Assembly (NCBI GenBank): GCA_013398295.1
Contig: VZSF01003003.1
Span: 310,001-374,000 of the forward strand
Source of the DNA: Chionis minor
Taxonomy: Eukaryota > Chordata > Aves > Charadriiformes > Chionididae
Reading direction: 5' to 3'
DNA: 64,000 nucleotides
Shown here: piece after piece, positions 49,101-62,433 of the stretch
Position numbering within the stretch: the stretch's first letter is position 1
Layout of the letters: the number at the start of each line of letters is the position of its first letter
Translations under genes and position numbers: made by a program
The notes under the pieces: model-generated
Told to the model about the DNA's origin: nothing
What the model saw: only the letters and a program-made list of their open reading frames with translations
Database searches by the model: none

Positions 49101-50060
49101 CTTACTTTTTACATATCCAAGCAGAGCTCTGCTTTTCTGCAGCTTCAGCCTGAGAATAACTCTGCAAGCATCCACAGACAGGCAGAAAACTTGCAAGATC
49201 AGCCAGCTCTGAAGCACGGTGCACAGCTGTGAGAGTAAACCCGAAATTCCTCATCTGAACCACAGCCATGGCAATGACAGGTGAATTGCAAATCAGTTTT
49301 CAGCATCCTGGATTTACTATTGCATTTTTGAAAGAAAAGCATTTGTCTCCAGCTCATGTCAGTTGTAGAAAAAAAACATAGCCCATTTTCTAGTGGCTTA
49401 TGCACACTTTTTTTATTTTTCCTTCTGTTTTCTATGTTCATTTCCATGACCTGAAACTGAATGTACATCCCCAGCTGAAAACAAATTAGAACTTCTCTAT
49501 AAACCCCAGAAAAAAATATTAAGTTGTCTTACTTTTAGGGAGACACCAGCAGGTCCCCCTTTACAGTGCTATTTTTTCAGCATGGAGAAGGCCAACAGTG
49601 CTTACTAGAAACTGAAATGCATGGTTCGTTTCAATTTTGAGAAATTTCTTTCAGGACTGAATATTATTGCATGCCTTTTTAGTAGGGGTATGAATGTGGC
49701 ACACTGCTGGGCTCCAGAGGTCATCTCAAATGGCTGTCAACAAGGAGGTCTGCTTTGACTTGCTGTGAGGATATTCTTCTTAGACATTCATCTGTTGGCA
49801 ATGTTTTCCACTGCCCTAACTTTCCTTTTCATCTCTCAGTGTGTTACACAGCAGTTTTGCTTTGTGCCTCTAAAAATGGTATCTACTGGTTGCGTTAGCA
49901 AAAAGGTCAGGCTCTGCATTTACTTGTTTTGTCCTGAATACCATGACTTTGTAAGAACAGTTTAGATTTTCCCCTTCTTTCTTAGGCTGTGTGTTTCACA
50001 TAATAAGACAAGACAAGAACACTGTGTCTAGGGAGCACAACGTCATGTGAATCCTTTCTC
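46172..50060. other. Non-coding, no recognisable gene
   Basis: Unique-looking sequence. Open frames reach about 100 codons and overlap on both strands. No family, RNA gene or mobile element is recognisable. Confidence 0.5.
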
Positions 50061-50065
50061 TGGGA

Positions 50066-50085
50066 GCTCTCCAGAGCTGGAGAGC
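50066..50085. repeat. Perfect inverted repeat (9-bp arms, 2-base spacer)
   Basis: The arms GCTCTCCAG (50066-50074) and CTGGAGAGC (50077-50085) flank AG. It sits in a short GAG-rich patch. No function can be assigned. Confidence 0.8.
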
Positions 50086-53000
50086 AGAGAGGGAGAGCAG
50101 CACTGGCTACTTCATGGTAGCGGGAAGACACTGGCCTGGCACCATGTAGAAAATTCCTAATACCTGGTCTGGTTACACATCACTCAAGGGTGCTACATCA
50201 ATGATTTTGATGATATCTTAATGCTTTATTCCCCCTCCAGCTGCTGGAAGAACTGAGCATCCCTACACACTCTCTTTCTAATGAACTGGCAGTCAAGCTC
50301 CATTTTTATCTTTTAAGGGAAACTCCGTAATTTCAAATTTTATGTCATCCCGTAGAAAGAAGCCTTGGAGAACAAACAACATTGTGAATCAATCAAGATG
50401 CTTTCAAATACTGTTGTACCAAACTGTGATTGGGTTAGTGTAAAAGATGGCCAAACCACATGGAAAGGGGCAAGGGAAAATTAGGTAATATTTCAATCAA
50501 GAAAGACTGAAGCACACCATTTCAAATCGTTCTATGCTCCTTCAGTTTTTCTTTTTGTATAAACTTTTGTTGAACACATTGTTTTTTCCAGGAAAATGTT
50601 TAATTTTCACCAAATTGGTGTGAGCTAGAGGAAAAACGTTCCCCTGAAAAAATTCCATCTACTTTTGTTCTTCTTCCCAACTGACAGGGATCATCCCTAA
50701 AGCACCCACTAAGCTATTCACCAACCAAAACTGTCCAGAGATATGTCAGTTTAATGCAGGTACAATTTCTGTGAAGTGCTGTATTTCAGCCAGTGGGTAG
50801 AGGAAGCAAAGCCGTAATTCATAGCATAATCTGCTGTTGATTTTATCACAGTGAATAGTGGATGACTTCATTACAGTGAATAGTTGCAGGGGAGACAAGT
50901 AATGGGAGATTGAGAGGACTTTCTCCTATACTGCCCCACAGCCTCCTCCCACTGATTAAACCGTCTTAACTGAAGGATGTCCATTATTAAAGACCTCATT
51001 GTATGTAGCAGATTGTTTCATCTTAGCCATTGATTTAAAATCTGTCTTCAGGTTTATCAAATTTCCTTCAAATGTATTCAAGCGACTTATCAAGCAAAAT
51101 GGAATCTCTTTTTTGTTCCTTTTTTCCCACAGAAGTTGTAACACCAGAATCCTTGGTCTTTCAGGGCTTCAGAAGTTACGGGGCTGATGAGAGTGCTTCA
51201 GCTGTAGAAGCAAGTCATTTTCTTCAGGTGTGTACTTACAGGTGTGAACTCATTTGCAAAATCAATCCACAGTAACTCAGTAGCAGATGATGTATCTGCA
51301 GATCCTGATTTGCACTTTTGTGTTCAAACTACTGGATGTTTCTCTTCCTGCAAGGACAGAAGTGTGCTCCCCAACTGGGGACTTCCATGGAGCAGTAAAA
51401 ACCTATTTAATTTTTTAAATGTATGGGGGATTCATACAGAAATATACAACCAAAATCCCAACCAAATACAACTGGAATAGAAGAGTTTTATTTCTTACAA
51501 ATAGATTATGGTAGAACCCGCTTCATATATTAGTAAACATAATGAAATATATCTTCAAACTGTCTATTTTTTTTTCTTGCAAGTACAAATTGTGCTGTTT
51601 TCTTTCTTTTTAAGCGGTGCACATCTGTTATAGACAAAAAAAGCTGGAAGAATTTCTGCTTTGAAGCTATATCCATTTAGCTTGCATGAGTCCAAGAACA
51701 TTTGGAGCTCATCAAGGCAACATCAAAGAGTTTTATCATGTTCCTGCATCAAAAAGGTAATGACAGAGCAACATTTTTAAGAGCAAAGCCTGTAGCTTCA
51801 TCTTGGTCTTTATGTTTGAATAGGGCTTTCAAAAGAAGAAAAAATAAGCAAAGGCAGTATTTTCTGCAAAAGAAGAGGACTTGTCTTCAAAATAACTTTT
51901 CAATTCAATTGAAAATTAAATACATCTATTTAAAATAAAGGATTCCAATTAGGAATGGTAAAAGCCATTGAGCTTTCTAGGATTAATTTAACTTTGAAGG
52001 ATGGTAAAAGAATGTTTCTTTTTGGAAACATGAAACAATATTTTATCTATCTGTTTAAAAAACCCCAAGCTTTAATTGTCTCCTAATGCAATCCATAACC
52101 CAAACAGGCCATGTGAATACAATCCTATGGTACCCTCCAGTAGCTACTAAAGCAATGTTGTCCATCTATGACAACTCACTGCCTTGTGAAGCTTCCTTCT
52201 CTTGGATTCTTGCATTTGAGAGGATTACAGCCATTAAGCTCCAAAGCCTCTTCTTACCCAGAGAGACATACCTGGCGTAAAATTGAAACAAACATCTCAG
52301 AGTATTCCTTTTTCTCGTTTCTCATCCATCACTGCATTTTAAAGTTGTGTTAGTATTATTGACAAAGCTTAGAGATGGGTTAGTTGGTTGTTGAGGCAGT
52401 CATTTTCAATTTTAATATCTATTGATGTTCAAGAGGATGCTGAGTGGGCAAGAGTCCTCTTTGGCCTCTATCTCTAATCCCTGATGTCATTTGAGATCTC
52501 ATGACCTTGACAGCAGCGTGACTGTGAATAAATTCTGAGAAGTTCCTCAAAGTCAGAAGGAAAGGCAGTCCTGCAAACATTGTATAGATGCTTAAAATGC
52601 TTTTCCTGTCTTGCCAGTATTTGTAACCTCTATTTGCTATTAAAAATGCTACGATTAAAAATATGGAATTATTTGTTAGGTTAGACTGTTAATTTTTTTG
52701 CTCCAGTTGACATCCTCTTCTGAAATGTTTTAATCAGAGATAAGCTCAGAGGCTTTCTTTGTCTCTTCCTATTTTCTTTTGGTTTTGCAGTAAAGATTAA
52801 ATAGATTGCAATTCCTCAGCTTGCAAAAGGGAAGGCAGTGAAAATTACAATACTGAGCTGTAGGATCATGAATAGTAAAGTGAAGGTCATTAACCAATGC
52901 TTATCCATTATTTCTTGGAATATGAGAGTGAGTTAGGTACTCAGTGTTAACAGTAGATTTAAAACAAACAGAAGGAATCACTTTCCTCTAAAATGTGCAA

Positions 53001-56000
53001 TTAAATTATGGACTGATTTTTACAGAATAATTCAGTGATAGAAATTATTAATATATGGGTCCTTTGGCACTTACTTAACACAGTAGTTCACATTCTACTT
53101 CTAGCTTAGACACTTTTAATCTGCTGGCTGGACATACCTCTATACATATTCTCCATAAACTACCACTGCTGCTTACTGGTGGAGACCTAAAAGTTGAATA
53201 AAATGACCTTTGGTGTGGTGCTAGTGGGGGAATTCTTATATCCTTATGTTTACTGCTGTTTATGTCATGGTGTCAGTTTACATCATATTTTTCTTTTCCT
53301 TCTGAGTGAGGAGATTAAATAATGCTGTTGTTACCATCAGATCTACTCTAATCTCTTTTCACAAAAGATTAATAAAGATCAATAAAGATTAATTTAATAC
53401 ACATTTAGCAGAAATTAAATTAAATTACTCAGTAAAATTTGAAAATCTATTGCATATCTAAGTTTAAACTCTCCAGAAAACTGACATCACCATATTATGA
53501 TTAAAGCTATAATTTTTCTCATTTTCCACGTGGTTGGGAACAGAACTTGTCACTAATTATCACAGACATATAGCATGATGTTAAGTGGAGTCAATGCATA
53601 ATTTTCAACTTGCTTCACACTTTCTGGTTTCAATCAAATCCGTTGGACTCCTTTGGAAAATCTAGATTCAAAGGTCTTCTAGCACTGAAAATCATGCAAC
53701 TTCTAAGAAGCTGCAAATGAACTGTATAGCATGCAATTCACCTTATGTGCATAACTTTTACTAACAGACAAGTAAAATGCAATTGATGGTTTTCCTTTTT
53801 CCTATTATCTTCACTTGCATGCTGGTTCTCAAGGCTGCTAGCTGGTTCATGATGGTTTGGCAGGCTACAGCGAAGAGCTATGTACAGTTATCCTGGCAGC
53901 CTACAAGCACTCCTAATTGCTTCAGCACTCCCTTGCTGATAAAGGATATCCTGAGCTTCCCTGGACATTCTGAATGAGGACCCAGCGGAGGCAGCTGAGT
54001 TTATACATTATGTTGCTGTTTGAAGAAGAAGCAGCCCTGCATTTCTGAGTCTTTTCTGATGCCTCCTCCCAGAGCAGTGATGATACTGCTAGAGCTGTCA
54101 TTTCTTGAGCATCCAACCTTCAAAAGAGAGGAGGTGAACCTGTATATTTGTGTTTGTAAATTGGTCCACAATTACAATTTCATGAAAGGTTTAGATGCAG
54201 CTGTCATACACGTTACTCAGTTTAGCCATGACACATAGTCCCAGAGCTGCATTCAGGTGGGCACCAACGGGCCACCAGCAGCCCCAGATCATTCTCTCCA
54301 AATGGAAAGAAAATTTCCATATGCTTTGGGAGGCCCAGGCAGTGGTCACCTGGGGTGGAGGTAGAGTGTTCAAGTTGACTTGCTCTCCTCTCCATCCTCT
54401 TCCATAATGCCACAGTTCCTTTTTGCATATTATGTGAGGCTTGCAAAGCTAAAACCATAACCTATTTTTCTGTAACATAAAGGCAACAGTTTAACAAGTG
54501 TAATTTCACTGATTTGGTGTTTCAACTGTACAGTTCTTGGACATTTTCCACTGCCTTTTAATAAATGAGAGTCCTTAAGCTGGTGAATGGTCATAACCTC
54601 TGCTGGTTTAGCACAAAGATCTTCATCTATGAGGTCAACTAAAGTGATAATTTCGTATAAGAAAGTCCTTTTAAGGATGCACTGAATTCTCAGTAGGAAT
54701 TACAGCTTATAACGAAAGGTTAATGTCTCTTTGAATAGGGAGCTGGATTTGTGTCATATTACTTCCTCATAGAGTGTTTCGGACTGCCAAATTTCTGCTA
54801 CACAGCTATGGGCTTCACTCAACTGAAATATGAGTTTACTTAGAAATAAAAAATCATTAACTAGATAAGAATATTTATAAATATAAACTAGAAAAACTTA
54901 AAGATGTGTTATATATGTTCCAAACTAGTAAACTCAATAGTTGACAATTAGGCTTAAGAGTACCCAAGATAACACAGAAGAATGAGGTTACACCTCCATC
55001 TGTCTCATTTGTCTTAGGATCCCACAAAATCTGATTTGGAACAGATTTCTGGCACATGAGACTAAGAGAAGAATACTTCTACTCCTAGGAATTGCTTGAT
55101 GTATGTACTTCCATCCTCTGTCCTAACTTTGTTGTCATGCCACGCCTACAGCAAGACACATTACCACCACATTCTATAGGGCCAATACTCTGGCAAGAAT
55201 TGCACACACTTCAGAAACATTTGAAGACAGTAGTAAAAAGTATGCAGCAACATATTTCACATGAAAGAGCTGCCCAATGACCTACTGAGTTCAGGTATAT
55301 CCAATAAAGGTCTTGTATTTTTAAAATACAAATATGGACTCTTTGTATGGACTGGAAGCAGTTTTGATTTACTCTTCACCCTAATCTCACCTTCCGTCAA
55401 AAATTGCCAGTCCATGGAGAGGACTACTGACAACATTTGGCTACCCTTACTCAGGCTGAATACCATTTCATCCCCCTGGTTTCCTCGTTCGTCTTGACTG
55501 ACGTGCCCAAGAAACAAATGGCTGAGTATACAACACTGCTATACAAGCAGAAGGGATGAGACTCAAAGTCAGGGATAAGTTTGCAGACACAGTTTCTAGG
55601 CATAACATACTATTGTTTCTTAAAGTCAGAATTTTTTAAATTAGTAGAATTACAACTCCTTGCTACTTTTAAATATAGTCCCACCCCTTCCTTCCCCGAC
55701 ACAAATAGATTATCAAGAAATCAACTGAAAAAAAGTAAACCTGCTTATTTTTCATGCTTGTTTGTCTGTTCTGTTTGTTACATGTAGATCCCACAGTTCC
55801 TGTTTAGCTATATTCATGCAGTGAAGATCGACAATGCCATCATTTGCCAAAGGACGTTTACCTGTCCAGATTTGAATACTTTATGGAGACCACTGTGAGA
55901 AACATTTCTCTGTACTCTTCTCTAAAAAGATAGATGAATTTTGAGCAATGGTAACAATAAAATAAGTTGAAAAATACGTTATGTTATCTAGTGACCGTAA

Positions 56001-59000
56001 CTCCTTAGCTTGGTTCACAGCTTCATCGCATGTGTGTGTGTGTATTTGTAGAGCATCATTATGAGGAGGAGTTTTCAGACTCCATTCCTCTCTAACTTTT
56101 CCCATCTGTTTTAGAAACATGCAAAAATCGTCCCTCGGAACCTCTAACCTCTTAAAACACCACTTTCAAGCCAGCGATAGTTGCTGTGTGGCCCCTTGCT
56201 GCCCTCAAACCGCACACACAGCATGACGCTCCCTGCACTGCCTGTTTGCATTTTGTATTACAGCCAGGTTCCTATGGGGAAAATCCTCCCTGTCTGTCAA
56301 AACGAATGTATCAAGGTTATGCTTTCTATGAAAGAAGTTGGAGCGGGAGTGAAGGCAGCAGCAGAACAAGGTAAAAGAGTGAACGGCCTTTTAAGGGTCT
56401 TTCTGCAGTGGTATGTGTGTGCGTGTCGTGCTTCCTACCATACAGCAGCTAAGACATGTACCAACGGTACCAGACCATCCCAGGCTCAAATGTGGCTTTG
56501 CTTACTGCAGGGCACTCAGTGCCTCTCTTTTTAGCATTCATTTTAAGATGTGCAGGTCTCATGATGAGAAGGTTACAAAGACCAGCCATGGAAACTTGCT
56601 TTAGATTGTATATACCGAGTTATGAATAAAAAAAATTGAAAAATTGCACAGTCACTTCACTGGTAATGTATCTTATTTGTTCCTCATTTAGGAAAAGCTT
56701 AAAAATTCAAACTGCCCAGGAGCAGAGGCTTGTTCCATGTTTCTGTATACACAACACCAAAAAGATCAATACCTGGCAGGCTTCACAGGCTTGGATAAAT
56801 GCATAGAAACCAAGAGTCTTATTAAATCTAGCTCTTATTCAGAAACAGGTACCCAAGCTAGTAAATCAACCTTTTAGTATGCCACAGGTTTATGGGTGAT
56901 TTTTACTTTTTTTTTTGTTTTGAGGACTACTTTTTTCATCCAGTACCACAAATGCCTTAACAGGGATGGCCAAGCAGCACTGTCAGTCCTCCAAAGGCAG
57001 TCCTTCTAATTTGTGACCCTTTATTGATCACCCAACGTAACAATTCACTCACTGCTGCCAGCAGGCAGATGAGTCTATTCTAAAACTACTGTAATGTTAT
57101 GCAAAGCTTGAGTAACTGTTATAAATAACTATGGTAGGACAAGATAATTCAGCACTTTTTATGAAATAAAAAGATATATTTACCTTGGCACGAACCTATT
57201 CATTGAGCTCAGTAGTACTCTTACAGTGCACAAAGTGAGCGGGGCAGAAGGAGGGACGTGGGCAACCTTCACCTGTCTCGGGCATGGGTGCTGCCAAAGG
57301 GACAAGGGTGTGGGGTGGTGGTCAAGAGGGAAGCAGCTGAGAACAAAGTCCCTCAGATGAGATCTAGGGCTCTTCAGTACAGTCTTGGTCTCTGCTTTCA
57401 ATCGGTTTTAAATTTTTGAACTGCCCAGGTATCGTTTGTTTCCAGAACCTCAGATCCGAATCTCAAAATCCGGTGTGTTTGCTCTTTAGCACTGTTAATC
57501 TACACTGTCAACAGAACTGCCGATTTTGTTGATCATGCCTTCTGGTTTTGTTTCTTTCATTTTAAACTTTACAGTAGGTAGAGAAGCCATCTGGCACAAA
57601 TAACCTGTGATCTAACAAAGCATCAATTACTCTGAGAAATAACGGAGTCTGGAAGGAGCTCTCAATGCCTGCTCCCAAAGCAGCTCAGCCATTATTTTTT
57701 CTAATTAAGGTACGTGGAATAGCAGTAAATCAACAAAGCAGAGGAGTTAAAGAGATCTCTGATTCTTCTAAATAGTCACATTGCCTGTAAGTTTAATGAT
57801 TAATTTGTTTCTGCTTTTTTCTGAAGTGACCCCCAAAAACTCCCAAGAACATACTCTCAAACTGTTGGCTAAAATGCAGATGCATTTGACTGTGGTTTTG
57901 CTTGGGCGTTTTTCATGCTACATTTCATCCTCTTATCATAGCTGAGCCCCAAAAGAGTTTTTTGTTGTTGCAAAAGAAAAAGGAAGTTTCTGGTACTCGA
58001 ACATCAATAAGAAGACTTTTCAGAACTGATCCTCCTCAATAACTCAATGCGATAAATGTGTAATTCGATGGTGCACCAGTGGAGAAAGGTCAAGGGAAAA
58101 GGAAATTACAGAAGCTCCTCCATATTCTATTAGCAATCTGATAATAACTTTTTTTTATATGGTTTGCCTTACTTTGAACATACTTCAGTCTGTACTCTGT
58201 ACTTTCCATGTACACTGTCATTTCTAACTTTAAAAACAACTTGAAAATAATATTTTTTTTTTTTTATTTCTTGATAAAGATGGTCTCAGTGGTCAGTTTT
58301 TGAAAATTTTGGGGTCTTTACCAAAACATTTGTTGCTCTGCTAAGGTACAGTCCCACATTTATGAAGCAATTCTGCAACACGCTTGTCAAGCAGAAGAGC
58401 AGAATGAAATCTTCCTCGTTCATGGAGCTGAGCCCAAGGGATACACTGCGGTGGTCTGATTTGTTTGGGGGGTTGTTCATTCAAAATTCATTGCATCATG
58501 AGCAAAGCAATCCTTTCTCTCAGCTTTAGAACTACCCAGAAGTGATTGCTGAACAGCACTTAGAACTGGAAAGAAAGCAGGGGGTTTCAGATAAACAAGC
58601 CTCCTCAGAAACCCTGAACTTCCTGACTGGGTGGTGAGGGATGCAGACGGATCTGTCATTCAGAGGTAATTTCTGAGAAACTCTGACATAACATTTTCCA
58701 AGGAGACTGCCAGAAACCTGTGAAGGATTTTTCAAGCCAATGTATAGATATAAATCTTAGAGACATTTGTTCTGTACCATAAATGACTGCAGGGAGCTGG
58801 CCTTTTATTTGTGCTTTTTGTTTTTTTTCTTTTGGTTTCTTTTCTGTTTTTCTCACATCAGGGTGACTAATGCCTGCTGCTGATCCTGTAGCAAAATCTC
58901 TGTACTAACAGGGAGATGGGAAAGGTAAAGTCAGACAGAGAAACAGACATGGCTTTACCCAACTATCTCCTCTACTGTGTTCATCAGCCACACAGCAAAA

Positions 59001-59748
59001 TGAGCCACCTTACCTGCCAGCAAACCTTCCCATCACCAGAAGGATTGTACAACATGATTATACCATGTCAAACTCCATCACTTTTTCAGTCTAAGATATG
59101 CTGCTTAATGTCACACATTTCTAAAGCGGCTTTTAAACCATTATATTGACCTTTGTCTACAGGGTACAGGTGATGGAAGATTTAAAAAGAGTTAAATGAC
59201 TGAAGGATGGAGAAGACAAGCTCCAGGACTGATTCATCCTGATGCCCAGTGGTAAGAGAAGTGCTGAACAGCTGAGACTCGCTGCAGTTTCTGTTGGTGC
59301 TTGGATAATGTTCAGCTGAAAAAATGGTGGAGAGCTATTGAAGAACAGGAGGTGCCCAACCATCTGCAATCCTCGTGCAGGGGAGCACTGAGAGTATAAT
59401 TTGTCCACAGCTGTCTTCAGAAAACACATCCTCTGGGAACGTCTTTCCCTAAATCCTGTCTCCTGCTAGTAAATTGTCCAAAGGCAGACCTGTTCTCTAC
59501 AGCTTGGGCATTGATCTGCAGCTCTGTGCGTTATTTGACAAAAATTGTAGGAAAAGTTGGGGACGGTAATTGGGAAATGACTCTCAAGCACAAGCAGCAA
59601 CAAAGACACCACAGGAACTAACTGGGGTATCAAACATCCTGGTAGGTACTTTCGCTGATCAGAAACTTTCTCTCAAAATTGATTTTGATGTGAAATTAAG
59701 CTTTCAGCAAAACACTATTTTTGTAAATACTGCCTGTGTTCTGCAGTA

Positions 59749-59749
<1 letters not shown>
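50086..59749. other. Non-coding, no recognisable gene
   Basis: About 9.7 kb of unique-looking AT-rich DNA. A (TG)n run lies at 56031-56043 and T runs near 58250-58266. The longest open frame is 117 codons (56181-56534, plus) with no domain. A stretch near 57645-57690 faintly recalls a CR1 3' end but is too weak to call. Confidence 0.5.

Positions 59750-59779
<30 letters not shown>
59750..59779. repeat. Uninterrupted run of 30 A
   Basis: Thirty consecutive A on plus. There is no AATAAA in the preceding 40 bases and no recognisable element upstream, so a retroposed tail is possible but unsupported. CR1 elements end in octamer repeats rather than poly-A, so this is not a CR1 end. Confidence 0.85.
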
Positions 59780-59784
<5 letters not shown>

Positions 59785-61695
59785 AACTTTAGATGTTTCT
59801 GATTTCAGCCAAAAATATGCCTAGAATCCTACTTTGTGGTTTTATTTTTTACTGAAAAAATGATTTTCCACTAGGAAAAAAACTCCTCCATTTGCTATTT
59901 TTTTCTGCTCTCTACTTGTATTCTACTTTATGCAAGAAGAAAGTTGGTTATTTGGGGTTTTTTTGCTTTTCAATGTTTTTATGAGAAAAATTAAAAACAA
60001 TGTAAAGCAAGAGAAACAGAGTTTACCTTACTTAAAAATAAGTCAGTAATTCTGCAAGAAAAAGCTCTTCCTTAGAGTATATTAAATGTAACGATATTGC
60101 CAGCCATCATGTTACCACTAAAGATTTGAATCACTTTCCTCGGTAACACACTTCACATTTTCCCATAACCTTTAGACAACTGGATTATGCTGTGTTTTTT
60201 CTTTTCAGAAGTTATTTAGTTGCTGGATAGAATGACTGTAGTTTTCTGTCGTAAACTTTTCCATATATAGAAAATGAACCCATCAGATTCTGGTCTGCTT
60301 TCTTTCACTGTCTAAAGATGTATTATTTTTAAATTTGTGACCTTTTTTACTTTCAAGAGTGGATTTCCATGGACAGCAAGGTGTAGAGATGCTGCTGGCC
60401 AGGCCCTTGCCTGCATGTTATCAAGGCTTAGAGCACGCTGGGAGTACTGCAATGGTTTTGATCTTCCGCAACAGAGCTATGGGGAGATCACCCAAGATCA
60501 GGTCTTCCATACTTCAAAAACATTTCACCCACTTTTTCTGTACTTACCACATTTTTTCTTACCTTTCCCGCCTTCCACATCCCACATCACTGCCCTGTGA
60601 TGCATCCGTTGTTAGGTCTGCTTTCCCACCCACACCTCCTAATGCCTTGATAACCTTTTTTCTCCCTCCCTCACCACAGAGGACCCTGGGCAGTAGCAAG
60701 CCCTTAATTACACAGCCAAGGGAGAAACATGGTAAGAGCTCCCATTTTTCCACATAGCAAATGGGACAGAAATGTAACATCTAACCGCAACAGGGCAGAA
60801 ATGTTGCTCCTACACAGTCAGTCTGTGAAATACGTGTGCAAACCCCGATCAGGGAAAAGGACAGACTGGATGAATCCTTCCAGTCTTACATGCAACCCTA
60901 GGATCCTCCTCTAGGACCATCCAGCTAAGCGTTTCCCAACTCCCTCACCCCAAAAGTCTAAAATCCTACTGTCTGTGCTAGCAGCCTTAGTTTACAGAAG
61001 ACACCTCTCTCGTCTCAACCTGGAACTGCCTTTGGGAAAAAAGCCAGCAGAAACAGGCCTTTCTATATGAAGAAACTTATATTCTCTGGCTTCTCATCTG
61101 GGGGCTGCAAAGCAGTATGATAAGCTTTGCTATGTATTCTATGTTTTGTAATTATACCATCTGAGAAAACAGAAATGTGATGGTAAAAGCAGGAGTCAGC
61201 AAACCCCACACTGCCTCTGATATGACATTCTGGAGAGGATTAAAAAAAATAAATCCTGCATATTAATGAAAAATGCCACAAATGTGGCACAAGCAAAATA
61301 CACTGACAAACAGCCCTTTGATGGAAAGAAAGGTCCCGCAGGAATTGCCCAGCGTGAACACCAAGTGAGACCTTGGGAATTAACTTTTCCTCTCTGGCAC
61401 AGCAAGGGCCGATTATCCGCTTTGTCCAGGCTTTCCTTTTGGTGTAATTCATACCAGCGTCAGCTCTGGGACAGATCCTTTAACAGGTCTGGTCCCCCCA
61501 GGAACAATTTATCTGGAGGCTGGTAATGTAAATTCACTCCAGTCTTGAGGCCGTCCATGTCATTGAAACTCTGCTCTGCAACCTATGATGCGTGACTTTC
61601 ACTGGTAGTTACTGCCCTTTCCCATTTCCATTTCCTTCTCACCAGCCGCTGCTTTAGCCAACACCAGGGACAGTATAAGAAAAAAAAGTAGGAGA
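59780..61695. other. Non-coding, no recognisable gene
   Basis: No supported gene. Open frames reach 132 codons (60359-60757, plus), rich in P, S and F with no domain. A perfect short inverted repeat TGCCACA/TGTGGCA with a 2-base spacer lies at 61274-61289. Confidence 0.5.
61274..61289. repeat. Perfect inverted repeat (7-bp arms)
   Basis: TGCCACA and TGTGGCA flank AA. It is a short palindromic site in AT-rich surroundings. A dimer binding site or chance are both possible. Confidence 0.7.
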
Positions 61696-61700
61696 TCTCC

Positions 61701-62428
61701 TGTCATGGTTTGGGCTAGATTGGCCCAGTCAGACAGAAGGACAGATGCTCTCCCCCACCTCTCTCTTCAAGGAGAGAAAGGAGAGAGAGAAAAGAGACTT
61801 GTGAGTTTAGAAGGAACTAAACTACTTTCATGAATTATTTATAATAAAATAATAAAAAGAAAATAATGAAATATATGCAAAACCACATCAAGCTCCCAGG
61901 ATGATGATTACATCATCAGCAGGCACTGGGGAAGTCACAGACTGGACTCAGTGATGGATGGGAACTGGATTCTGGATCGGGATTCAGGAATGCACAGATC
62001 GGGATCAAAGGCAGACAAACGGAGTCTTCCTCAGGCACCGGCCATTGAAGAAAGAGCGCTGACCCTTTGATCCCTCAGCTTTTATACTGAGCATGAGGCA
62101 GATGGGATGGAATACCTTGTGGGTCAGTTTTGGGTCACCTGCCCTGTCCCCTCTTCCCCGCAGGTGTGACCCCTCTACGCTTTTCCACTTCCGACCCTCA
62201 ACTGAACAAATAATAAAGTTGGCTGCCCTTGGGTGTTATAGCAATAAGTATAAGCAGGAGCCTCTCTGCATCCCGTGCCTTGGCATCAGCTATAAACATC
62301 GATCTTATCACTCTGAGAGCCAACAGTTTCCGCACAATGTGCTGCTAATTCTGGTAGTTAGAAGAGGCTTAGCCAAGAAGTTGAATTACTGAACAGAAAT
62401 CAGTTCTGTTTTATCTCAAACCAGGACA
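61701..62428 (-). mobile_element. Solo LTR of the same retrovirus family, copy 2
   Basis: Starts TGTCATGGTTTGG and ends CAAACCAGGACA. Flanking 5-bp duplications TCTCC at 61696-61700 and 62429-62433 fix both ends. It aligns end to end with 41479-42209, with mostly scattered substitutions. One clear indel-like difference is the A run of copy 1 near 41981-41990, where copy 2 has a mixed sequence near 62207-62219. Orientation is the same as copy 1 (minus), with TATAAAAG at 62079-62086. The different target duplications show two independent insertions 19.5 kb apart, not the two LTRs of one provirus. Confidence 0.93.
62079..62086 (-). promoter_or_regulatory. TATA box in solo LTR copy 2
   Basis: TATAAAAG on minus, in the same position and context as in copy 1 (41849-41856). 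It is probably the core promoter of the ancestral retrovirus. Current activity is unknown. Confidence 0.6.
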
Positions 62429-62433
62429 TCTCC

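Noticed and set aside
57640..57700. Possible CR1 3' end on minus (TCTGGAAGGAG ... CCTGCTCCCAAAGCAG)
   Set aside because: Too short, no terminal octamer repeats and no flanking CR1 sequence.
60350..60510. Segment with 'ctgggagtactgcaatggtt', reminiscent of the CR1 'ctggagtactgc' block
   Set aside because: No neighbouring CR1 blocks in the expected order.
41479..62428. A single 21-kb provirus bounded by two LTRs
   Set aside because: Each LTR has its own different 5-bp target duplication on both sides, and no gag, pol or env lies between them. They are separate solo LTRs.
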